From Bifidobacterium sp. WK041_4_12 (GTDB lineage Bacteria > Actinomycetota > Actinomycetes > Actinomycetales > Bifidobacteriaceae): DNA of 64,000 nt. Position 1 is the first letter of the stretch, and each line of letters opens with the position of its first letter. Under the pieces are notes generated by a model. That model made no database searches. It saw nothing but the letters and a program-made list of their open reading frames with translations, and was not told the DNA's origin. The stretch lies in the NCBI RefSeq assembly GCF_041080795.1, contig NZ_CP129674.1:620001-684000 (forward strand), in the 5' to 3' direction. Positions 40,850 through 49,567 of this stretch are shown one piece after another. The position numbers and the translations under genes are program-made.

Positions 40850-41548
40850 CTACTTATTCGAGTTCGTCAAGACGCGAGGTCCGCGAGGATCCCCTACAAT
40901 CACCGTGTTGACCATGTTAAGGAACAGGCCGTGCTCGACAAGTCCAACGGTGTTAATCAGGTCTTCGGCCAGATCCTGGGGATGGTCGATGCGGTTCAGA
41001 TGAAGATCCACGATGAAGTTGTTCTCATCGGTGCGAATGGGTGTCCTTTCGGCATTCATCCTGACCGTCGGCGCGTATCCCCGATTCTTGAGACGGTCGA
41101 TCACATGCTGCGCTCCGAATGGAATGACTTCCACGGGGAGCGGGAAGCGGCCAATCGTGTCAACGACCTTGGATTCATCAACGATCCAGACGATCTTCTT
41201 TGAGTTGATCGCCACGATCTTCTCCCATAGAAGTGCAGCCCCGCCGCCCTTGATACCGTTGAAGTTCTGGTCCACTTCGTCGGCTCCGTCAACGGTTACA
41301 TCGATCTGAGGTACATCATCGATGTCAACGATCTTGATGCCGTATGACTCGGCCTGAACCTTGGTGCGGCTCGACGTGGTGACTCCGGTGAAGTGCAGGC
41401 CTTCCTCCTTGACTCGTCTGCCCAGCTCGTCGACGAAGAACTTTACTGTCGAACCAGTTCCCAGTCCAGCAATCATATCGTTCTCAATCAGCTTTGCGGC
41501 TTCGACGCCAGCGGCCTTCTTCAGCGCGTCCTGTTCAGACTTATCCAT
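40850..41548 (-). CDS. rpiA: ribose-5-phosphate isomerase A
   Basis: RpiA interconverts ribose-5-phosphate and ribulose-5-phosphate, feeding the bifid shunt and nucleotide synthesis. The 232-residue product (from ATG 41548, with AGAGG upstream; an in-frame start seven codons earlier lacks one) shows AGLGTGSTVKFFVDELG, TVDGADEVDQNFNGIKGGGAALLWEKI and the C-terminal GLFLNMVNTVIVG. Confidence 0.96.
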   Translation of the reverse strand: MDKSEQDALKKAAGVEAAKLIENDMIAGLGTGSTVKFFVDELGRRVKEEGLHFTGVTTSSRTKVQAESYGIKIVDIDDVPQIDVTVDGADEVDQNFNGIKGGGAALLWEKIVAINSKKIVWIVDESKVVDTIGRFPLPVEVIPFGAQHVIDRLKNRGYAPTVRMNAERTPIRTDENNFIVDLHLNRIDHPQDLAEDLINTVGLVEHGLFLNMVNTVIVGDPRGPRVLTNSNK

Positions 41549-41650
41549 AGGTGCCTCTTTCCATACCATGTTTCATAACGTGTGGGCTCAATTCATAATG
41601 AAGAGCACAGTTATCAATAGTAGTGGCCTGTATGCCCTGAAGTCATACGG

Positions 41651-42688
41651 CTAGTTGTCGGCATCCAGCTTTTCTACTTGATTAATCCGCAAAGGTGCAT
41701 GATGCAGCGTCGCATTGCCGTTGCCGTCGACGGTAACATCGACCGAAATAGTGCCTCTGATGTGCATGGCATGACCCGAGTGCGTCGAACTTGATGACGG
41801 TGGAGGAGTGATGCGTATTTCGCCGGAAACCGTGAGTCCGGATGGGCGTGGCTGCTCTTCGGGGAGATCAAAATCAAAGGCATCCTGTGCATGCTCATTA
41901 CGCTTCTGTGGCTTGGTTTCACGCGATGGTTCATGTGTGACGGAAGACGAATTGGACTGGGAAACGTTTTCGTGACGCGCGTGTGACGGAGATGAAAGCT
42001 GTGCCCTCACATCTGCAGGAATGGAGACGCCCGACGCATAGGGGGAGGCGAGAAGGGACTGCCAACCCTCGATGGGAAGATAGCCTGGTTTTCTGCCATT
42101 TCCGACTGCGGTTGCATAACCGTGAGCGAGAACGTCAACCTTCTCATTGAATTCATTTCCGGCATGCCCCTTGACCCATACGAACTTGATAGGTGCTGTT
42201 CGCGATGCAATCTCATAATCGATGGCTTTGATAACCTCGACGTTCTTAACAGGCTGCTTCTTGCTGTTCTTCCAACCGTTACGCTTCCACCCCTTGAGCC
42301 ACACCGTCGAACATTGAATTGCATACTTCGAGTCGCTTTCGATAATCAGCGGCATGTCCGAGGGGTGGGCGCGCAAAGCCTGAAGTACGGCGCAAAGCTC
42401 GCCAATCTGATTGGTGCCGTTTGAAGCGCCTCCGGCATCACATGCTGAGCCAGAATGATCGACCCAGCCCCAACCCATTGGCCCATTCGGATTCCCCAAT
42501 GCCGAGCCGTCGGTTGAGACGGTCATTGGGGATTCCGAATGGGCCTTTCGCGCCCTGTGGGGGGCGCTCACTTCACCTGTGGAAACCCTGTTGGGTTTTC
42601 CGCTTGTCGGTTCAGCTTTCGGATTCCCCAATGCTGAGCCGTCGGTTGAGACTGTGAGAGTTTGTTTGGATTTTGTCGAATAAGTCAT
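41651..42688 (-). CDS. ribonuclease HI-family protein with duplicated N-terminal strand
   Basis: RNase HI cuts RNA in RNA-DNA hybrids. The catalytic set is present: Asp in TVSTDGSALGNPNGPMGWGW, Glu in IGELCAVLQAL, Asp in IIESDSKYAIQC and the late Asp in KGHAGNEFNEKVDVLAHGYA. The first strand TVSTDGSALGNP appears twice, 44 residues apart, because of an in-frame DNA duplication; the first copy would be non-structural. The ATG at 42526, just before the second copy, gives the usual RNase H start and may be the true one. A ~130-residue polar C-terminal extension ends in a small beta-rich segment. Confidence 0.88.
   Translation of the reverse strand: MTYSTKSKQTLTVSTDGSALGNPKAEPTSGKPNRVSTGEVSAPHRARKAHSESPMTVSTDGSALGNPNGPMGWGWVDHSGSACDAGGASNGTNQIGELCAVLQALRAHPSDMPLIIESDSKYAIQCSTVWLKGWKRNGWKNSKKQPVKNVEVIKAIDYEIASRTAPIKFVWVKGHAGNEFNEKVDVLAHGYATAVGNGRKPGYLPIEGWQSLLASPYASGVSIPADVRAQLSSPSHARHENVSQSNSSSVTHEPSRETKPQKRNEHAQDAFDFDLPEEQPRPSGLTVSGEIRITPPPSSSSTHSGHAMHIRGTISVDVTVDGNGNATLHHAPLRINQVEKLDADN
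42486..42655. repeat. direct plus inverted repeats within the RNase H 5' region
   Basis: A 38-bp segment at 42486-42523 recurs at 42618-42655 with two mismatches (132 bp, 44 codons apart). In addition GGCCCATTCGGATTCCCCAATG near 42480 is matched by its reverse complement at about 42524-42545 with one mismatch. The mix of direct and inverted copies points to a local rearrangement. Confidence 0.8.
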
Positions 42689-42758
42689 GATTCAAGAGTA
42701 CTGAAGACACCCGATGGAAAAAACAGAGCAGACTTCAACCAGTATTTTCCGGAGAGTT

Positions 42759-42862
42759 CGAGTTTTGTTGCCTTTTTGAAGTAAAAGGGTCGAAATCAGT
42801 GAAATCACGTGACGAATTCTGCCAAAAAACGGCAGTCTTCATGGAAAAGGCAACAAAACTCG
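42759..42862. repeat. inverted-repeat element, copy 7
   Basis: Arms CGAGTTTTGTTGCCTTTTTG and GAAAAGGCAACAAAACTCG, with a central AAAAACGGCAG stretch. Between pgm (upstream on the minus strand) and the RNase H gene. Confidence 0.85.
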
Positions 42863-42940
42863 AGTTTACGAAAAAGAATCGCCCCTGAACTGATTGTTTT
42901 GCTTCAGTTCAGGGGCGATTCATGCGAATTGAGCGCCGAA

Positions 42941-44617
42941 TTACTCTCCGAGAGCCTTGTCGACCACGTCTTTTGCCTCATCGAGCACAGTGTCAAGTGC
43001 AGCAGGTGAAACGAAAGACTCCGCGTAGACCTTATAGATGTTCTCCGTGCCGGAAGGACGTGCTGCGAACCAATTATCCTTGGTCGTGACCTTGAGACCA
43101 CCGATCTTGGCATGATTGCCAGGAGCTTCCGTGAGCTTGGCTGTGATATCTTCGCCTGCAAGCTTGGAAGTCTCGACGTCTTCACCGCTCAGCTTGGCGA
43201 ACTTCTGCTTCTGCGCCAGAGTCGTCGGCGTATCAACGCGGCTGTACCAGCTCTCACCAAAGCGAGAGACCTGATCCTTGTGCAATTCTGCAGGATTCTT
43301 CCCAGTCTTTGCAGTGATTTCTGCGGCGAGGAGGTCAGGAATCAGACCGTCCTTGTCGGTCGTCCACACATGACCGTCCTTGCGCAGGAAGCTCATGCCG
43401 GAGCTTTCCTCTCCGCCGAAGGCAACCTCACCGGAGAACAGAGGATCAACGAACCACTTGAAACCGACAGGAACCTCAACCAACTTTGCGCCGATAGATT
43501 CAGCAACGCGGTCAATCAGTGAGCTCGACACGAGAGTCTTTCCGATTCCTGCATGGTCAGGCCATCCTGGACGATTGCCTGAGAACAGATATTCAACGCA
43601 TACGGCGATGTAATGGTTAGGATTCATCACACCCCAGTCCGGGCACACAATCCCGTGACGATCAGCGTCTGGATCGGTCCCGCCAACCAGATCGTATTTA
43701 TCCCATGCGCCATTATTAAGCCTGTCAACCAAGCCCTTCATGGCATAGGGGGAACTTGGATCGATGCGAATCTTGCCATCATGATCGATGGTCATGAAAC
43801 GCCATGTCGGATCGGTATCAGGGTTGATGACACCAATATCAAGACCATACTTTTCATTGATAAGCGGCCAATAGTGAACGCTCGCACCGCCCAAGGGATC
43901 GATGCCCAGACGCACGCCGGAGGAACGAATCGCATCAAAGTCAATGACGTTGCCCAGATCGGCAACGTAGTGCTCGCGGTAGTCGAAGCGTTCAACGAGC
44001 TCTGACTTCAGCGCCTGCTCGAATGGGACGCGCTTTACAGATTTGAAGGAGCCCAGAAGCTCGTTGGCACGGTCAGCAATCGCATTCGTGGTTTCTGCAG
44101 GAGCAGGACCACCTGTTGGCGGATCGTACTTGAAACCACCATCGGTTGGCGGGTTGTGCGAAGGTGTGACCACAATGCCATCGGCAAGGTCGGTGCCAGT
44201 GAAGCGCTGTGTGCCGTCAGCCGCACGGTTATGGGTCAAAATGGCCTGTGAAACGGTCGGCGTTGGGGTGAAGTCATCGTTCGCGTCGATGCGCACGCGC
44301 ACACCATTAGCAACAAGAACCTCGAGCGCGGTTTTCCACGCTGGATGGCTCAGGGCATGGGTATCGCGACCGATATACAAAGGTCCGGTAATGTTGGCAG
44401 CCTTGCGATGTTCCGCAATTGCTTGAGTGATGGCAACGATATGCGCTTCGTTGAACGAGGTCTTGAGACTCGAGCCTCGATGCCCGGAAGTGCCGAAGAT
44501 GACACGCTGTTCAGCTACATCAGGATCGGGAATGGAATCATAATATTGTCCGATGACGTTATTGACGTCGATCAGATCCTTTTCTGTGGCGGGTAAGCCC
44601 GCATTTTTTGCAACCAT
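42941..44617 (-). CDS. pgm: phosphoglucomutase, alpha-D-glucose type
   Basis: Pgm interconverts glucose-1-phosphate and glucose-6-phosphate, linking glycogen and sugar-nucleotide pathways to the bifid shunt. The 558 residues contain the phosphoserine loop IVVTPSHNPPTDGGFKYDPPTGGPA, metal loop GGTDPDADRHGIVCPD, substrate loop GGEESSGMSF and the phosphate loop RPSGTENIYKVYAESF. Confidence 0.97.
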   Translation of the reverse strand: MVAKNAGLPATEKDLIDVNNVIGQYYDSIPDPDVAEQRVIFGTSGHRGSSLKTSFNEAHIVAITQAIAEHRKAANITGPLYIGRDTHALSHPAWKTALEVLVANGVRVRIDANDDFTPTPTVSQAILTHNRAADGTQRFTGTDLADGIVVTPSHNPPTDGGFKYDPPTGGPAPAETTNAIADRANELLGSFKSVKRVPFEQALKSELVERFDYREHYVADLGNVIDFDAIRSSGVRLGIDPLGGASVHYWPLINEKYGLDIGVINPDTDPTWRFMTIDHDGKIRIDPSSPYAMKGLVDRLNNGAWDKYDLVGGTDPDADRHGIVCPDWGVMNPNHYIAVCVEYLFSGNRPGWPDHAGIGKTLVSSSLIDRVAESIGAKLVEVPVGFKWFVDPLFSGEVAFGGEESSGMSFLRKDGHVWTTDKDGLIPDLLAAEITAKTGKNPAELHKDQVSRFGESWYSRVDTPTTLAQKQKFAKLSGEDVETSKLAGEDITAKLTEAPGNHAKIGGLKVTTKDNWFAARPSGTENIYKVYAESFVSPAALDTVLDEAKDVVDKALGE

Positions 44618-44689
44618 ATATCTATACTGCCACGCTCTGAGGATGTCTGCAGAAGACCGTGTTGTTCTCAGCGGAAACCAATGGCCGCA

Positions 44690-44810
44690 ACGATTCCAAG
44701 CTCGCCGTCTATCGGGTCTATCGAGACTATCCAGTCTATCGGGGCTGCGGGTCAGTGTGCCGGTCAGCGGGTCTATCGGGTCAGCGGGTCTATCGGGTCA
44801 GCGAATCAGG
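44690..44810. repeat. tandem GGGTCTATC/GGGTCAGC repeats
   Basis: Short degenerate units (CTATCGGGT, GGGTCAGC) alternate several times, with a clear double copy of GGGTCTATCGGGTCAGC near 44775-44810. They lie between pgm and the diacylglycerol kinase-family gene, whose stop codon falls within the last unit. Confidence 0.65.
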
Positions 44811-45899
44811 CACGCGCACGCAAAGCGATTCCCTTTCAACGGAGAAGCGGATATGGCTGGTCTCACCCAAAACATCGCCATCAACCTGTACAGGAGCGGC
44901 CTTGTCGAGAGTTATTTCAGCGCTCAAGCCTTGCAACTGCTCGACTTTAGAATTCGTGGAGAGAGGACTTTGCCCAGCCTTATGTGTTATCGTCTGGTGC
45001 AGCACATCGCCGAACAGGTTTGCCCATCCAATGATTCCGCCCGATGTATCGATGATTTCAAAGTCCAGCAGACCGTCATTCCAGCAGGCCTCGGGCATCA
45101 ACGAGAGACCAGGAATCTGTCCGCAATTACCGGCCATCAGCGTGCGGAAAACAATGGATTCCTGAGTTCGTGCTCGTCCGTCAGCCCCGGTGATGGTGAC
45201 GGTGCCTGTATATTTCTTCGCAAACAGATGCTGCGCCCCGCTCACGAAATAGGCAAGCCAACTGATGTTCTTCTTCAACGTTGGATCGGTGTTGTCGATC
45301 ATCAGCGCGTCGAAACCGGTGCCAGCAATGATCAGAAATGCGTGAGCGTCCTTATCCTCTTCCGAATCCAACATCTCCAAACGACCGACATCCACGAAAC
45401 ACGAGCCATGCGAGGTTGCGACTGCGAGAGCAGCGTCGATGTCGTCGATGGGAATGCCCATATTCCTGGCAAAAAGATTGCCCGTCCCTATGGGAATGAT
45501 GCCCATCGCATGGCTGGTGCCTGCCAGGGCGCTCGCAACGGTGCGAACGGTTCCATCGCCACCCACGGCAATAACAACGTCCGCGCCGTCACGAAGAGCC
45601 TGCAATGCGCACGCTCTGCCATCCCTATCGAGTTCGGTGTTGATGAAGGTGAGATCCTTCAACCCTTTGTCGGCACAATACTTGCGAATCCTGGTCTTAA
45701 GCCGCTTGGCATTCGGTTTCGATGGATTGACGATGAATGCGTAGTGAACGCGATCGTTGCCGCGAGTGAAAAGACTATGAAGGAAGGAATGCCTGCGATA
45801 CATGCGTATGGCAGCAATGGCCACTGCAAGAATGAGAACGAGTGCCGCAAGTGATGAAAGCACGATTATCGCGGAAATGGGCATACCGCAATTGTGCAA
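44790..45899 (-). CDS. diacylglycerol kinase-family lipid kinase
   Basis: The 369-residue protein has an N-terminal membrane segment (IIVLSSLAALVLILAVAIAAIRM) and a DAGK/YegS-type catalytic domain: VNPSKPNAKRLK, the nucleotide loop VIAVGGDGTVRTVASALAG and IPIGTGNLFARNMGIPIDD. Members phosphorylate diacylglycerol or related lipids at the membrane in lipid recycling; the exact substrate is not readable here. Divergent from serS. Confidence 0.9.
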   Translation of the reverse strand: MHNCGMPISAIIVLSSLAALVLILAVAIAAIRMYRRHSFLHSLFTRGNDRVHYAFIVNPSKPNAKRLKTRIRKYCADKGLKDLTFINTELDRDGRACALQALRDGADVVIAVGGDGTVRTVASALAGTSHAMGIIPIGTGNLFARNMGIPIDDIDAALAVATSHGSCFVDVGRLEMLDSEEDKDAHAFLIIAGTGFDALMIDNTDPTLKKNISWLAYFVSGAQHLFAKKYTGTVTITGADGRARTQESIVFRTLMAGNCGQIPGLSLMPEACWNDGLLDFEIIDTSGGIIGWANLFGDVLHQTITHKAGQSPLSTNSKVEQLQGLSAEITLDKAAPVQVDGDVLGETSHIRFSVERESLCVRVPDSLTR

Positions 45900-46014
45900 T
45901 ATTCGTACGTGCTATGTTCCAGCCGCGGCAATAGCTCAACGAATCCTGCACGTAGCAGCAATGATGACAATGCGCGGCCCGTGAGTGTCTTAATCCGGCA
46001 TTAGGCTTTGCCTT

Positions 46015-47301
46015 ATGCTTGATATCCAATTTATTCGCGATCATGCCGATATTGTCAAAGATTCACAACGGAAAAGAGGGGAGTCTGTCGAACTCGTCGA
46101 CGAAGTTCTGAAATCAGATTCCGAACGTAGAGAAGCGCTGCGATCCTTTGAAAGCTCTCGGGCTGAGCAGAAGGAAATGGGTAGAAAAGTAGCTTCCGCT
46201 GCCCCTGATGAAAAGGCACAGCTGATTGCGCAGACCAAGGAGCTTGCGGCACAGGTCGGCACGTTCAAGACGCGGGCCGATGAGGCCACGGCAGCCTACA
46301 CCACGGCAATGTGGAAGCTGAGCAACATTGTTGAGCCCGAAGCCCCCGAAGGCGGCGAAGACGATTACATCGTTGTCAAGAAGGTTGGAACGCTGCCAGA
46401 CTTCGACGCTAAAGGTTTCAAGCCCAAGGATCACCTTGAGCTGGGAGTTGGCGTGGCGGGCATCGACATGCGTCGTGGCGTCAAGGTTTCTGGCTCTCGC
46501 TTCTACTTCCTGCGTGGCGCAATCGCGCGCATGGAAATCGCCATGCTCACCATGGCCGTCGATCAGGCAGAGCAACACGGATTCATCCCCACGATCACTC
46601 CAACGCTCGTGCGCCCAGAGGTCATGGCAGGCACCGGATTCCTGAACTCCCATGCTGACGAAATCTATCGTCTGCGCGAACCCGACGATCAATACTTGGT
46701 GGGAACATCCGAGGTTGCGCTCGCGGGAATGCACGAGAATGAGATTCTTGACTTGGAAGAGGGACCGCTGCGCTACTGCGGTTGGTCAAGCTGCTATCGC
46801 CGCGAGGCCGGCGCTGCCGGCAAGGATACGAGCGGCATTATTCGCGTGCACCAGTTCAACAAGGTTGAGATGTTCGTGTATTGCAAGCAGGAGGATTCCC
46901 GCGACCAGCATCAGCAGTTGTTGGGCATGGAGCAGGAGATGCTTGGCAAGGTCGAGGTTCCATACCGCATCATCGATACAGCTGCGGGTGATCTGGGTTC
47001 CTCTGCTGCCCGAAAGTTCGATTGTGAGGCTTGGGTGCCAACTCAGGATCGTTACCGTGAGCTCACCTCGACATCGAACTGCACGGAATATCAGGCGCGT
47101 CGTCTGAACATCCGCGAGCGTGTCGAGGATGGTGGCACTCGTGCCGTAGCAACGCTGAATGGTACCTTGGCAACAACTCGCTGGCTCGTTGCGATCATGG
47201 AAAACCATCAGCAGGCGGATGGTTCCATCGTCGTTCCCACAGCGATGCGCGCCTACATGGGTGGTCGCGAGGTCATTGAACCGACCGCATGGGAGGCATA
47301 G
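46015..47301 (+). CDS. serS: seryl-tRNA synthetase
   Basis: SerS charges tRNA-Ser and tRNA-Sec. The 428-residue class II enzyme begins MLDIQFIRDHADIVKDSQRKRGESVELVDEVL, then the long coiled-coil arm (residues ~30-100) that reads the long variable arm, and motif 2 FNKVEMFVY/RREAG and motif 3 NGTLATTRWLVAIMENHQQADGS. It lies ~185 bp upstream of tRNA-Ser(UGA). Confidence 0.97.
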   Translation: MLDIQFIRDHADIVKDSQRKRGESVELVDEVLKSDSERREALRSFESSRAEQKEMGRKVASAAPDEKAQLIAQTKELAAQVGTFKTRADEATAAYTTAMWKLSNIVEPEAPEGGEDDYIVVKKVGTLPDFDAKGFKPKDHLELGVGVAGIDMRRGVKVSGSRFYFLRGAIARMEIAMLTMAVDQAEQHGFIPTITPTLVRPEVMAGTGFLNSHADEIYRLREPDDQYLVGTSEVALAGMHENEILDLEEGPLRYCGWSSCYRREAGAAGKDTSGIIRVHQFNKVEMFVYCKQEDSRDQHQQLLGMEQEMLGKVEVPYRIIDTAAGDLGSSAARKFDCEAWVPTQDRYRELTSTSNCTEYQARRLNIRERVEDGGTRAVATLNGTLATTRWLVAIMENHQQADGSIVVPTAMRAYMGGREVIEPTAWEA

Positions 47302-47484
47302 GCCGTCTGGAATCGGATTTCATTGGAGTTTGAAGTATGAAGTCTGACGTCTGATGTCTGATGTGTGATGGGTCGGATGATAGGTAGGCTCTTGGATTTG
47401 AATTTGTGGAAATCCAAGGTCGGGTTTATCATGAAATCCGTGCTTCGAGAGGGTTACGTATTTATCTCCTGATTTCTAGCACAT

Positions 47485-47567
47485 GGACGGGTGTCTGAGC
47501 GGTCGAAAGAGACGGTCTTGAAAACCGTTGAACGCAAGTTCCGCGAGTTCGAATCTCGCCCCGTCCG
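47485..47567 (+). tRNA. tRNA-Ser(UGA)
   Basis: Acceptor GGACGGG/CCCGTCC, anticodon stem ACGGT/ACCGT with loop CTTGAAA (anticodon TGA), long variable arm and T arm CGAG-TTCGAAT-CTCG. CCA is not encoded. Good fit to tRNA-Ser reading UCA. Confidence 0.94.
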
Positions 47568-47574
47568 CAAGCAA

Positions 47575-47606
47575 GGGTTTTGAGCAGTCGCTCAAAGCCC
47601 TTTTTT
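47575..47606 (+). terminator. terminator of tRNA-Ser(UGA)
   Basis: GGGTTTTGAG and CTCAAAGCCC flank CAGTCG, followed by TTTTTT. Almost the same sequence as the terminator of tRNA-Ser(CGA) at 20841-20872. Confidence 0.9.
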
Positions 47607-47866
47607 CATGCGCCATTCCAGTGCTGGGTTATAGGCACAGAAGTGGGGCTATGGGGGTTATAGGTCAAAAGTGTGTCCTCGTGTTAGTTGTTGTGGTTGT
47701 GGTATGGGGTGCTGATGTGATGATGTCTTGTTGAATAGGCATGCAGTCCTCGTTTCGACATGTTCGATGATTATCGAACACTGCATCACTGTGGCATCTT
47801 GTGGGTGGAGAGGCGGGATTCAAATACGGCAATGAGAGACAGGTGTGATTTACTCCGCTCTTTCTG
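47607..47866. other. gap after tRNA-Ser(UGA) with nothing recognised
   Basis: No gene-like frame or clear repeat; G/T-rich low-complexity sequence (GTTGTTGTGGTTGTGGTATGGGG) near 47680-47710. Confidence 0.4.
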
Positions 47867-47929
47867 TTGATGCTGTCGATAGTGCAGGCCGTGGATGCGT
47901 TGATGATGCGATTGCCTGAGCTTTATTGT

Positions 47930-48105
47930 CTCGATAATTCGTTATTGAAAGAAACGATTAATCTTTCGGCGCTGTGTGGTTTCATCACTTGGTTCAGCAT
48001 CGCTCTGAGCCATCTGCGTTTTCGTCTTGGCTACGTTCGTCAAGGCTATGACCTTAACAAGCTGCAATTTCGAGCGCCACTATCTACTGCCGCTGATGCT
48101 TCATG
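47930..48105 (+). pseudogene. amino-acid permease C-terminal fragment
   Basis: The stretch LLKETINLSALCGFITWFSIALSHLRFRLGYVRQGYDLNKLQFRAPL matches the NxSALxGFIxWxxIxxSHxRFRxxYxxQGxDLxxLxxRA signature of AAT-family (APC) amino-acid permeases. No N-terminal transporter sequence precedes it and the frame becomes unrelated after FRAPL, so it is a broken remnant, shortly after tRNA-Ser(UGA). Confidence 0.7.
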
Positions 48106-48187
48106 TTGTGACAATTTTCGACATTTTGGGCTTGGTGCAGCGGGTGGCGGGGTGCCTGGTGCAGGGTGGTGTCGGGAAATGCAAAAT

Positions 48188-48216
48188 TTGACAGTGTGGT
48201 GAAGTGTGGTTATTGT
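48188..48216 (+). promoter_or_regulatory. strong consensus-like promoter
   Basis: TTGACA at 48188-48193 and TATTGT at 48211-48216, separated by exactly 17 bp. The predicted start is near 48223, just before a palindromic operator. The first clear gene downstream starts at 48778, leaving a long leader or a lost gene. Confidence 0.7.
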
Positions 48217-48231
48217 GTATGAAAATGGTTA

Positions 48232-48246
48232 TGATAACTGTTATCA
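48232..48246. promoter_or_regulatory. palindromic operator TGATAACTGTTATCA
   Basis: A perfect 7-1-7 palindrome just downstream of the promoter; the half-site GTTATC appears again at 48257-48262. It resembles AT-rich operators of metal-responsive (Fur/Zur-like) repressors, but the regulator cannot be named from the sequence. Confidence 0.6.
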
Positions 48247-48282
48247 AATAGAGAAGGTTATCGACTTCTAGAAATTAGAGAA

Positions 48283-48777
48283 GTGGTGAGCTGGCATCCG
48301 GATGTGAGGAATGCCGTAGAAGCGAGGAGAACGATGCGGGCGAATACTCGTCAGCGCCAAGCTGTGTTCAACGCTTCGGCCCCTGTACCAAGACTTCGGT
48401 GCGTCATCTTCATGGTCGAGGACACCTTGCTACGGGCAATGTACCTCGCTGCGGATGTGGCTCTGATGTTCTTTCCCTCGCGGTTGATATCGCGGATGGT
48501 GTTGCTCCCGCAGACTCCTGGCTTCCAATTCGACAGCAGCACGTCGGTTATGTCCGGGCATGCTTTATTTATTCCGATCGAATGCTCGGCTTCGTCCGCT
48601 GACCAGACGATTATCGCTATAACCACGCGAGCGATGAACGTCGCCACGGTCATCGGACGGTCTGAGCGTGGCCTACCTTAGCGAGGCCAATGCCTCGTGT
48701 CAGGTTCCCTTCTGCGTGGCAGCCTGTCTCGCAGACATCGTCGCTGTATCACTATCTCAACAACAAGGAGAAACATC
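48283..48777. other. leader or decayed coding region before the surface-protein genes
   Basis: A 132-codon frame (48283-48681) is not protein-like. Another frame reads GCGSDVLSLAVDIADGVAPADSWLPIRQQHVGYV, weakly like the start of a choice-of-anchor M repeat (xGHxDVxxLxxxDG), but it is broken on both sides. It could be a decayed paralogue or an untranslated leader. Confidence 0.35.
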
Positions 48778-49461
48778 ATGACCACATCAGTTAAGGAGCG
48801 TCCAAGGGCGCGCCGCAGCAAGAAGAGCTTCGCGAGTTCACTCGTCATTGGTATCGGCGCGTTCGCGTTCGCATTCGCGATGCCGTTGGCGGCGCACGCC
48901 GCTACGATTATCTCCGCCGAGGATCTCGACGTGATCGAGGTTGAGGCGACGGAGTCTGGACTGAACACGCACATCTGGGATGTCGAGCTGCTCGGCCATG
49001 ATCACGACGCAAACAATCCCGACCCCGAGTTCGATCCGGCTTCGGTAGAATATCAGCTCGCCGCCGACGAGGATGGCTACGCTTACATCAGCGAGGATAC
49101 CGACATCTCCCCACTGTCGGCAGGTTTCTCGCCGGGTAGCTCTGACTTTCTCGACGATCTGACCAATCCGTGGGTCACCTTCACGCTCGAGAGCGCAGAC
49201 TGGGACGCCGCGGACGGAGTGACCGCGGGAGGTGGCGTTATCATCGCTGGTGACGACATCGATCTGGACTTCAACGCTGATGACTACGACCCTGTTTCGA
49301 CGCCGCAGTCCTTCAATCTCACGAAGCATACGCATCCCGACTGGACCTTCAGAGGCGAGGGCACGTACACGCTCGAGTTTGGTGTGAGTGTAGATTACTC
49401 CTCCCCGACAGTGGTGACAGGTCTCCCCGACACTGTGACTGTAATCGTTCACGTCCTATAG
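48778..49461 (+). CDS. secreted choice-of-anchor M domain protein
   Basis: A 227-residue exported protein. A basic start (MTTSVKERPRARRSKKSF) and hydrophobic segment SLVIGIGAFAFAFAMPLAAHAA form a signal peptide with an AHA-type cleavage site. The mature part is acidic and ends with LTKHTHPDWTFRGEGTYTLEFGVSV, the HxHxxWxFxxxGxYxL signature of actinobacterial surface-anchored repeats (choice-of-anchor M). It lacks its own cell-wall sorting motif. AAGGAG at 48765-48770 fixes ATG 48778; the in-frame sequence further 5' is not used. Family members are often found with metal ABC transporters, none of which is in the window. Confidence 0.82.
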   Translation: MTTSVKERPRARRSKKSFASSLVIGIGAFAFAFAMPLAAHAATIISAEDLDVIEVEATESGLNTHIWDVELLGHDHDANNPDPEFDPASVEYQLAADEDGYAYISEDTDISPLSAGFSPGSSDFLDDLTNPWVTFTLESADWDAADGVTAGGGVIIAGDDIDLDFNADDYDPVSTPQSFNLTKHTHPDWTFRGEGTYTLEFGVSVDYSSPTVVTGLPDTVTVIVHVL

Positions 49462-49489
49462 GCACGGTCAGCTCAGACAGCTGGGCGGT

Positions 49490-49513
49490 GGGGCGCGGAA
49501 AGACTTGCGCCCC
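49490..49513 (+). terminator. hairpin between the two surface-protein genes
   Basis: GGGGCGC and GCGCCCC form a 7-bp stem with a ten-base loop, followed by TTCC. It could attenuate readthrough from the small to the large surface-protein gene. Confidence 0.45.
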
Positions 49514-49567
49514 TTCCGTTCGCTGTCCGGTTCGCCCGCCGTTATCAACCACCAAGAAAGCGCACCC

